This document shows positions 30,973 to 38,432 of a stretch of DNA of 43,322 bases, piece after piece. This stretch comes from Paramoeba atlantica (lineage: Eukaryota; Discosea). Each line of letters opens with the position of its first letter. Positions within the stretch are counted from its first letter, which is position 1. Location of the stretch: assembly GCA_977017575.1 (NCBI GenBank), contig CDRNVI010000215.1:1-43322 (forward strand), given 5' to 3'. Under the pieces are notes generated by a model. The model saw only the letters and a list, made by a program, of their open reading frames with translations. It ran no database searches and had not been told where the DNA came from. The translations under genes and the position numbers were made by a program.

Positions 30973-32786
30973 ATGAGTGAAAATAGAGGAAAGAGAAAGA
31001 GAGGAGGAGAAACAGAATTGGAAACTGAGAAAAAGAGAAAAACCAAAAGAGGAAAGAAAGAGAAAGAAGATCAAACAACAGATTGTGAGGATGATGTTGT
31101 AATTGAAGATGATGGTGATGATGAAAGAGAAAGAAAAAGTGAGGATGTTCTTGGAAAGAGAGAACACCAAAATGGAGAGGAAGAAAAAGAAGGAGAAAGA
31201 GAAGAGATGATGAAAAGAAGAAAGAAGAAAGAAGAAGAGAAAAAGAAGAGGTTTGAATGTGGAATATGTTTGGAGTTGATGAATTGGGAAAAAGAACCAA
31301 GGTTGTTACCTTGTTGTGCTCTTTCTTTTTGCTCTCTCTGTCTCAACAATCTCTTTCTTCTTCAAAATCCTTCTTCCTCTTCCTCTTCTTCTTCCTCGCC
31401 CCCTCCCTCTCCCTCTTCCTCTTCTTCTTCCCCTCCTTCCTCTTTGAAAGGAGTGAAATGTCCAGTGTGTCGCGAAGTGAACGAGTGTGAAACGATTGAA
31501 GCACTGGAAAAGAATTATTTAATTCCAGAAACGATTGATGTTCTTCTTTCTTCAAATTTGATCTCTTTCTTCAATCAATCAAGTTTTTTTTCTTTTTTCT
31601 TTTCTTTTCTTTATCTTTGGAACTGACTCCCTTTTTTGAACAAAAAAAATAGAAGAGGAAGTTGTCCCAAGATGTGTGAATTTCGAAACGTGTGGAGAAC
31701 GAACTCGAATGTATTGCTCTGATTGTAAAATGTTTGTCTGTGATTCTTGTGATTCCTCTCACTCTTCAACTATTTTCACTCGAAATCACAAACGATCTGA
31801 AAGAGATGGTGGTGTTGAGGGAGGAGGTGGAAGAAGAAGATTGGAGGGGGAAGTGGGATTGGAGAATTTGAAGAAGAGAGAATGTTCAAAACACCCATCT
31901 GAAACAATTTGTGGATATTGTTTTCAATGTTTTTCTTTTGTTTGTGTTTGTTGTATTCTCGGTCCACATGATGATCACAATAAGAAAGTGAAATCAATTG
32001 AAGAAAGTATTTTGGAGAAGAGAAATGAAGTTGTTAAGATTGGAGATAAATTGGAGAAAAGATTGAAGATTGTTGAAAAGAAAAGAAAAAGGATTGAAGA
32101 AGAAATGAAAGAATTAGAAGAGAAATTAGAAAAGAAAAGAATTGAAAAGAAAGAAATAGAATTGGAGAAAGAAGATTTGAGAATAAGAAAAGATTCAATT
32201 ATTCGTTTATCCAACACACCAACAACAACAACAAGAACTGATTGTGATGTTTCTCTCTTTTTTGATGATCAACTTTTTTCAACTCTTCTTCAAACTGCAA
32301 ATGATATTGTTTCTGAAGGAGGTGTTGTTGGATTACTGAAACCAAAGAAAGGAGTGATTTGTTGTGATGGTGGTGGTGATTCTTTTCGTTTAGTTTCTTC
32401 TTTCCCTTTGAAGAATCAACCTTGTGGAGTGAGTGTGAACAGTGATGGGAATATTTTTATTTGTGAATGGGTGGATGGTGGATTGAAAGTGAGAGATTTT
32501 GAAGGAAATGAGATGATTGAATCAACAATTCAGAAAACAATTGATTCACTTCATTTGAAACCTGTTGATGTTTCAATTGGATTGAATGATCAAATTGTTG
32601 TTCTTGATTGGTCTCAAGATTGTGATAGAGTTGTAATATTAAACAAAGAAGGAGAATTGATCAAATCTTTTGGATCAAGTGGTTCTGAAGATGAAATACC
32701 CTGTTGGGGTTGTTGTTGATTCATTTGGAACAATTATTGTTTCAGATTCTGACAAAAACTCAATTGAATTTTGGAAATCATTTTGA
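30973..32786 (+). pseudogene. T10: TRIM-like gene truncated within the propeller
   Basis: Exons 30973-31582 and 31653 onward; the intron is 70 nt, the shortest here, with donor A|GT and acceptor TAG. Exon 2 opens with a private linker, KEEVVPRCVNF. The RING has CCALSFCSLC. Both B-boxes, the coiled coil, a short poly-Thr and NHL blades 1-2 are intact. After GSSGSED a deletion of roughly 0.5 kb joins blade 3 to the last blade out of frame, giving a stop at 32719 and a predicted 558-residue product ending DEIPCWGCC. The old last-blade sequence and family stop persist out of frame to 32786. It may still make a ligase with a partial propeller, so pseudogene status is likely but not certain. Confidence 0.8.
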
Positions 32787-34099
32787 AAGAGGTGGAGGTT
32801 TTTTCTTTTTCTTTTTTTGATTTGTTTTATTTTCTTTTTTTGAATCATTTTTTTCTTTATTTCTTTTTGTTTCCTTTTTTGTTTGAAGAAAATTAAAAAC
32901 AAGAAATTAATAGTTTTTCTCTTCTCTTCTCTTTTCCCCCTTTCCTCCCCTTCCTCCCTTCCTCCCTTTTGTCCTTTTTAGTCTCTGTGTTGTGGTGCAG
33001 TGGTCTTCTTCTTCCCCCCCAAAATCATCATCATTCTTCTTCTTCCAATTTTTGATTCAATTTTTTATCCTTCTTCTTCAAAAACAACTTTTCTTGATTT
33101 TGTCTCTCCTCTTCATTTTTGTGTTTTATTGTTGTTGTGTTTTTGTGTTTTGTGTTTTTGTGAAAGTTCTCTCTCTTTCTCTCTTCCTCTTCTCTTTTTT
33201 TTTTTGATTTCAATTATTTTTCTTTTGTTTTCTTCAAATTTTGTTGTTGTTAAAAAGAAATGATCCTTTTTTGTTGTCCTGTCTTTTTGCGGCGATTTCG
33301 TACCTTCTTTTTTGTTTTGTTGTTCTTTTTGTTGATTCATCTTTTTTATATCATTTGGTTGAATAAATAATACCCAAACTCAACAACACTCTTTCAAAAC
33401 TCAAAAACAACTTTTTTTTTCTTTTTTTTGGTTGTTGTTGGGCGGGGGGAGAGGAGGAATTCATTTTTTTTTGGTTCATTGAAGGAGAGAAACACAATTT
33501 TTAGAAAAAAGAAATTTTAATTAACAAAAAAAATTGAAAAATAGTAATTCCACAAAAGGATCAAGAAATTGAGAAATGAAGAAAGAAAAAGAAAGAAAGA
33601 AAAGGATGAGGGAGAGAGAAGAAGAAAGAGATATCAGAAACAGACAAAGGGAGAGTGAAGTAAGGGAGAGGAGGAGAGGAGAGAGAGAAAGAGAGAGTCA
33701 TGATTGGTCTGTGGAGCAAATGGAAAAAAAAGGTTTGAAAGAAGGAGAATAAAATCAAAGCGAAAAATTGGGAACAAAAAGAACACCCCAATATTTTGTG
33801 CACCAGAAGAGACTAAAAAGAAAGGAAAAGGGAGGGAAAGAAAGAGATAAAAATCGAATCGAAATTGAAGAAGAAGAAGGTGATTGGAAAAGAAGAAAAA
33901 CCACACCACACCACACCACAACAGAGACTAAAACTAAAAAGAGGGGGAAAGAGAAAAAAAAATTAATTTCTTTCATTTTCCTTTAAAAAACAAGAAAAAA
34001 AAGGAAACAAAAATAAAAAAATAAAATTAAATGAAAATCAAAAAAGAAAAAAGAAAGAGAAAAGAAAAATGAAAAAAACCAACCCTTTCCTCCTCTCTT
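32787..34099. other. Convergent spacer T10/T11
   Basis: No gene is seen. Compared with the T2/T3 spacer, the whole block is inverted: the T10 flank resembles that of T3 (CCCCCCAAAATCATCATC) and the T11 flank resembles that of T2 (the CACCCCAATATTTTGTGCAC segment, and (CCACA)n near 33899-33919). It includes the inverted central block at about 33340-33560 and tags at 32974-33000 and 33911-33939. Confidence 0.6.
33340..33560 (-). repeat. Central convergent-spacer block, inverted
   Basis: Inverse copy of 6600-6790, the closest match of the set, including CAACAACACTCTTTCAAAAC and GGAGAGGAGGAATTCATTTT. Confidence 0.6.
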
Positions 34100-34497
34100 T
34101 CAAAATGATTTCCAAAATTCAATTGACTTTTTGTCAGAATCTGAAACAATAATTGTTCCAAATGAATTAACAACAACCCCAATAGGATATTCCAGGTGAT
34201 GTTTACCAAATGAAAAAAGAAATGTTCCATCTTTCTCAAACACACTCACTCTTCTTTTTCCTTTATCACAAACAACAATTCTACCTTCCCCATCCACATC
34301 AAGACAGTCTGGAGAGTTCAATTGAGAATCACCTGAACCTCTTGTTCCAAAACATCGAATAAAATTCCCTTCAATATCCATCACTTGAATTCGATTATTC
34401 CCAGAATCAGAAATAACAATATTCCCATCTCTATCAACTACAACACTCATAGGTTCATCAAATTGACCTTCAGAAGAACCTTCTGAACCAAAAGAAC
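34100..34497 (-). CDS. T11: NHL-propeller C-terminus, cut by the junction
   Basis: The minus strand encodes SFGSEGSSEGQF followed by about three NHL blades (FDEPMSVVVD, SDSGNNR, LNSPDCLDVD, CDKGKRRV) and ends EFWKSF with the family stop at 34100. Upstream of about 34,497 the sequence becomes bacterial coxA, so the rest of this gene is not present. The part that is present is open and family-typical, and probably belongs to an ordinary T-family gene in the real genome. Confidence 0.85.
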
Positions 34498-34501
34498 AAC
34501 T
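34495..34501. other. Eukaryote/bacterium junction
   Basis: Minus-strand reading passes from coxA codons GLSGTFS to NHL codons SFGSEGS within a few bases; the last clearly eukaryotic base is about 34,497 and the first clearly bacterial one about 34,499. Composition, codon use, gene density and intron content all change here. The two frames happen to be in phase. A chimeric read or assembly join is the simplest cause. Confidence 0.9.
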
Positions 34502-34828
34502 GAAAGTACCACTTAAACCTGCGGTAAGCACAAAGAATACCATGATGGTCCCGTGCATGGTCACCAAGGCCAAGTAAATGTCGGCATCCATAACTCCATC
34601 TGGAGCCCATTTGCCCAAAAATGCTTCAAAGACAGAAAAAGATTCACCAGGCCATGCCAATTGCATTCTAAATAACAATGACATTGCAATTCCAATGAAG
34701 CCCATAATCAAAACACCTGTAATAAGATATTGCTTTGCAATCATCTTATGGTCTTGACTAAAGATATATTTGGTTATAAAGGTTTCTTTATGATGATGTC
34801 CGTGATCGTCGTGTTCAGTAGCTGACAT
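34499..34828 (-). CDS. coxA: Cytochrome c oxidase subunit I, N-terminal part only
   Basis: The first 110 or so residues of the haem-copper oxidase catalytic subunit. A His-rich start (MSATEHDDHGHHHK) is followed by DHKMIAKQYLITG, the first membrane helix, and the helix with TMHGTIMVFFVLTAGLSGTF. The His of TMHG is, by family knowledge, a low-spin haem ligand. Catalytic copper and binuclear-centre residues would lie further on and are absent because the sequence switches to eukaryotic DNA. It begins 40 nt after coxB, the usual flavobacterial order. The full protein is normally about 600 residues. Confidence 0.9.
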
Positions 34829-34868
34829 AATCTTATTTAAATTTTGTTTTAGTTTGTTATGGCCTTTC

Positions 34869-35927
34869 TTACTCTGCTGGTGCTATGGTCTCTTTAAAGC
34901 TAGCCTGTTCTGCAATCCACTTGTTATATTCCTCTTCCGTCTCCACAATAATCTTCATTTGCATGTTGTAATGGGATTTTCCACAAATCTTGTTACAAAG
35001 CAGCACATAGTCGAACTCCCAAGGCTCTGAGTTGGGTTTCCCTTCGGCAGCCTTTTTTGCTCGAATTGCGTTGGTTCTTTTTACTTTATCCACAACATCG
35101 GGATTCAATCTCATCTCCTCTGTTGTGATGGTTGGCGTAAAGGAAAACTGTGTAATCATACCAGGAACGCAGTTCATCTGTGCTCTAAAATGTGGCATGT
35201 ATGCAGAGTGCAATACATCTTGCGAACGCATCATAAAATTGACTTTTCGGCCTACTGGTAAATGCAATTCTTTAACCAAAATATCATCTGCGGAGTTAGG
35301 GTCGGATTCATCCAAACCAAGTACGTTGGCCCTATCAATGTCTATAAGACGAACACTGGCATCCCCAAGTACATTATCTTCACCACCATAACGAGCAGTC
35401 CAGTTAAATTGCTGGGCATACAATTCTACAATTAGTGGATCATCCTCGTCGTTCACATCCATAATATTGGTCCAAGTGTACAATCCCCAAAGAATCAGTC
35501 CGGCCAACACAATTACAGGAATAATGGTCCAAATGAACTCTAACCGATCATTATCAGCGAAGAAAAGGGCTTTTTTACCTTCTTCACCACGGTATTTATA
35601 TCCAAAATAATGCAGCAAAGCTTGTGTGATAAACTGAACAAAAAAGATGATGGCAAACGACACCCACATAAGTTGATCGTATTCACCGCCATGCGCTGAA
35701 GAGGCCTCCGGTAAAAGCACCTTCGAATATTTGGCAAAACTGAATATGGTAATTCCATAAATAAAAATCAGAAAACCAAACAGAAGGTATCCATTATACT
35801 TGTTATCAGCATCTGTAGCTACTCCAGTGTTTTCTGCTTTGAGCTGGGACAATTCAAAAATCTTGGTCATTTGCCAGATTGCAATTGCTACCAGTACTAA
35901 AACAGTCAATGTTAATAATGTAGTCAT
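34869..35927 (-). CDS. coxB: Cytochrome c oxidase subunit II
   Basis: 352 residues. Three hydrophobic segments are visible: residues 1-18, about 45-63, and a pair around 87-150, with an unusual Bacteroidota-type N-terminal extension before the canonical domain. The periplasmic CuA domain follows: AQQFNWTARYGG, the His-bearing DVLHSAYMPHFRAQMN and the CuA motif CNKICGKSHYNM with both Cys, His and Met. Subunit II takes electrons from a cytochrome c donor, here presumably via alternative complex III encoded upstream, and passes them to subunit I in the inner membrane. It starts 27 nt after actF. The family and copper ligands are clear. Confidence 0.95.
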   Translation of the reverse strand: MTTLLTLTVLVLVAIAIWQMTKIFELSQLKAENTGVATDADNKYNGYLLFGFLIFIYGITIFSFAKYSKVLLPEASSAHGGEYDQLMWVSFAIIFFVQFITQALLHYFGYKYRGEEGKKALFFADNDRLEFIWTIIPVIVLAGLILWGLYTWTNIMDVNDEDDPLIVELYAQQFNWTARYGGEDNVLGDASVRLIDIDRANVLGLDESDPNSADDILVKELHLPVGRKVNFMMRSQDVLHSAYMPHFRAQMNCVPGMITQFSFTPTITTEEMRLNPDVVDKVKRTNAIRAKKAAEGKPNSEPWEFDYVLLCNKICGKSHYNMQMKIIVETEEEYNKWIAEQASFKETIAPAE

Positions 35928-35954
35928 TGTATATTGCTCTAAGACTTAATCGTA

Positions 35955-37329
35955 TTAATAATGAAATTGTCTACTTTCCTCAACAAATGGATTCCGCTTG
36001 GGCTGTAAGGGCTGTTTGGTCAGTGTATTGAACACCCAGAACACAAACAATCCACCAAAGAACAGTATTCCTCCAATTTCAGGAATTCCAAAATGCCATT
36101 GATCACCAACGGTGGCCGGCATAACCATGTTATACACATCCAAATAATGACCAAACAGTACTACAATACCCGCCATAATTACAAACCAATTTATTCTTTT
36201 GTAATCACTGTTCATAAGTACCAACAATGGGAAGATGAAATTCATGGCCAACATGGTAAAGAAAGGTAATTTATAATCTTGGAATCTTGCTATGTAGTAG
36301 GTGACTTCTTCTGGAATGTTGGCATACCAAATCAACATAAACTGTGAAAACCAAAGATAGGTCCAGAAAATACTGATGGCAAACATGAACTTGGCCCAAA
36401 TCATGTATATGACTGTCATTCACACTTTCCAAATATCCTTTGGATTTTAAGTAGATACTAACAATAGCGATTACCGTTATCCCAGAAACAAACATACTGG
36501 CAAATACATACCAGCCAAAAAGGGTGCTGAACCAGTGAGGGTCCAAACTCATAATCCAGTCCCATGACATCATGGACTCGGTTATCAAATAGAACACCAA
36601 GAATCCAGCCGACCATCTAAAATTCTTAACAAAGTTGGTATTGTCATCGGACTTATCTTGGGCCAAGGACAGTTTTCTGGAAATTTCCCTATAGAAAATC
36701 CAACCACCTAAGAAAATGGCAGCCCTTACCAAAAAGAAAGTTGGGTTAAGGTATCCTGCTTTCCCCTGCAGTAACTTGTCATGAGCTACTACATCTGCAT
36801 CCATCCAAACAAACATATGGTTCATATGCATTACGGAAAGTACCAAAATCACAAAAACAATAATACCTCCGGGTATCAAATAAGCGGTAATTCCTTCCAT
36901 CACTCTAAACAATAGGGGCGACCAACCGGCCTGTGCTGCTCGTTGCACAGCGTAGAACGCCAAAACTCCAAGCGCAATCATAAAGAAAAAGAAAGCAGCC
37001 ACATACAATGCAGACCAAGGTCTGTTTTGCAATTGGTGCAATAAATGCTCATCGTGCGATGCATCATGACCTTCTTCGTGAGCAGCTTCTTGTCCATGAT
37101 CTGCAGTTTCAGTGCCATGCGTTTCTTCTACTCCGTGATCTGCTGCTACCTCGCCATGTCCGCCACCATGACCATCATCATGGGCAGCTGCCACAATTGC
37201 CTTAGCCTCTTCCACAGTGCTAGGAGAAGAGATAAAACCGATTGCTAAAAAAATCAGTCCCACTGCCATTGCAATGAAAGATCCTATTTTAAGTCTGTTT
37301 GAAAACGTGTACATAGTATACTTATCCAA
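35955..37329 (-). CDS. actF: Alternative complex III subunit ActF (quinol:cytochrome c oxidoreductase), with a frameshift
   Basis: An integral membrane subunit of alternative complex III, related to ActC/NrfD. The first frame (37329 to about 36400) has an N-terminal helix, a His/Asp/Glu-rich loop (AHDDGHGGGHGE) and several helices up to NDSHIHDLG. The second frame, in which translation would continue as KFMFAISIFWTYLWFSQFML, runs to 35955 and ends with the C-terminal helices and NPFVEESRQFHY. The two overlap at a GGCC/GGC site near 36394-36400, where one extra base shifts the frame. The reading order is right and both parts are well conserved, so a sequencing error is more likely than a mutation. 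It begins directly after the actE stop. Confidence 0.88.
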
Positions 37330-37899
37330 TTATTTTGTTAGGTCTTCCTTTAACTTCATCACGTACTCCGATACCTGCCACATTTCTTCCTCATTCGTAA
37401 GTTGTGCAGCATATGAACCCATGGAGTTCAAACCATAATATATGGTATGGTACGTACTTCCTACGGTAATATTACGGGCTATGTCATCATAGCTAGGTAC
37501 CCCTAATATTTTTTCGCGCTTTACTAGAGTTCCCTGTCCTTTTCCTTTGGGTCCATGGCAGATTGCACAATAGATATCATACAATTCTTTCCCCTTTGCC
37601 AAATTGGCTTCACTTTGCAAGGAATCCAATGGACTAGGATTCAATCTTGCCAATTCCTTGCCATCCAAGGTATTCTCAAATTTGTAGGGCAAATAGCCTC
37701 TAGAAATTGTGTTTTCTGGTGGAAGGAGTGCTTCAGTTCCTTGCGGAAACAATCCGTTATCCACTCCTTGGTAAGTCTCATAACCAACTGGTTCGTACAT
37801 GTTTGGCATATACTGGTAGTTTGGGCTATTCTTATCCGCACAAGAAGCTATGGATAGCACCAAAATTAAAACAACACCTATTTTCCCTAAATGCTTCAT
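37330..37899 (-). CDS. actE: Alternative complex III monohaem cytochrome c lipoprotein ActE
   Basis: 189 residues with a lipoprotein signal (MKHLGKIGVVLILVLSIASC), so the mature protein is tethered by its Cys to the periplasmic face. A single class I cytochrome c domain carries the haem motif CAICHG, and a Met (LNSMGSY) is the likely axial ligand. In the ACIII complex it relays electrons from the iron-sulfur/ActB module towards the terminal oxidase. It starts 3 nt after actD and abuts actF, consistent with a single operon and translational coupling. Confidence 0.93.
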   Translation of the reverse strand: MKHLGKIGVVLILVLSIASCADKNSPNYQYMPNMYEPVGYETYQGVDNGLFPQGTEALLPPENTISRGYLPYKFENTLDGKELARLNPSPLDSLQSEANLAKGKELYDIYCAICHGPKGKGQGTLVKREKILGVPSYDDIARNITVGSTYHTIYYGLNSMGSYAAQLTNEEEMWQVSEYVMKLKEDLTK

Positions 37900-37902
37900 A
37901 TT

Positions 37903-38430
37903 TTAAGACTCCTTTTCAGTAACATTTATTTCCACCGCTCCTGTATCCCACAATAAAGCGGTCAACTCATCTTCGTTATCATGAATCCCGATTTCCATTA
38001 AAAAATGGTCATCTGTTGTTCTCACATCCGGGTTCTCCGCTTTTTTGAACGGCCACATTCTACTTCTAAGGTAAAAAGTGATCACCATCAAGTGAGCCGC
38101 AAAGAACACAGTCATCTCAAACATAATCGGTACAAAAGCCGGCATGTTTTCCAAGTAACTAAAACTGGGTTTACCGCCAATATCCTGAGGCCAATCCGCA
38201 ATCATGATATAGTTCATCATAACGATGGCCACTGCAAGCCCTAAACAGCCATACATGAATGAGGTTATGGCAATCCGGGTGTCTGCTAAACCCATGGCCT
38301 TATCCAATCCATGGACTGGGAAAGGCGTGTATACTTCCTCAATATGATGATGCTCTGCCCTAACTTTCTTCACAGCGTGCATCAACACATCGTCGTCATT
38401 ATAAAGTGCCTGTATAACTTTTGAAGCCAT
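37903..38430 (-). CDS. actD: Alternative complex III membrane subunit ActD (DUF3341)
   Basis: 175 residues. The cytoplasmic N-terminal part includes a conserved-looking YTPFPVHGLDKAMG segment. Two membrane helices follow (about 55-75 and about 102-121), then a soluble C-terminus with the DDHFLMEIGI and ALLWDTGAVEI motifs. This matches the DUF3341 family of ACIII. ActD is a small structural subunit without cofactors. It begins 2 nt after the actC stop and is separated from actE by 3 nt. Confidence 0.93.
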   Translation of the reverse strand: MASKVIQALYNDDDVLMHAVKKVRAEHHHIEEVYTPFPVHGLDKAMGLADTRIAITSFMYGCLGLAVAIVMMNYIMIADWPQDIGGKPSFSYLENMPAFVPIMFEMTVFFAAHLMVITFYLRSRMWPFKKAENPDVRTTDDHFLMEIGIHDNEDELTALLWDTGAVEINVTEKES

Positions 38431-38432
38431 AA

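Larger units (their letters stand above)
1..34497. repeat. Tandem array of divergent TRIM-NHL gene pairs
   Basis: Eleven copies or partial copies of one gene family occupy this stretch in strictly alternating orientation. The start codons of successive minus-strand members lie at 2060, 9584, 16408, 23413 and 30162, so the unit, a divergent pair plus its convergent spacer, is about 6.7-7.5 kb. Spacers between genes are also related from unit to unit. No other complete gene is visible in this part. Base composition is A+T-rich, with purine-rich coding strands and pyrimidine-rich upstream regions. The layout is seen directly; growth by unequal exchange and inversion is inferred. Confidence 0.9.

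Noticed and set aside
750-32217. Many long frames rich in Phe, Leu, Ser or Lys/Arg on the strand opposite the genes and in spacers
   Set aside because: They are low-complexity shadows of purine- or pyrimidine-rich DNA, have no domain, and recur opposite the coiled-coil and poly-Ser regions of every copy.
6600-33560. The central spacer block as a transposable element
   Set aside because: It has no coding sequence, no terminal repeats and no target-site duplication that I can see, and occurs only as part of the duplicated spacer.
1-34497. A virus or giant-virus origin for the repeated NHL/RING genes
   Set aside because: All copies have a phase-1 spliceosomal-type intron at the same site, and no capsid, polymerase or other viral gene is present.
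1-34497. CRISPR array or satellite, suggested by the heavy repetition
   Set aside because: Repeats are kilobase-sized coding units; short repeats are simple microsatellites without regular spacers.
34100-34828. A single 242-residue frame joining CoxA to NHL repeats as a novel fusion protein
   Set aside because: Both halves are truncated at the seam and come from different domains of life; chance phase plus a chimeric join is far simpler.
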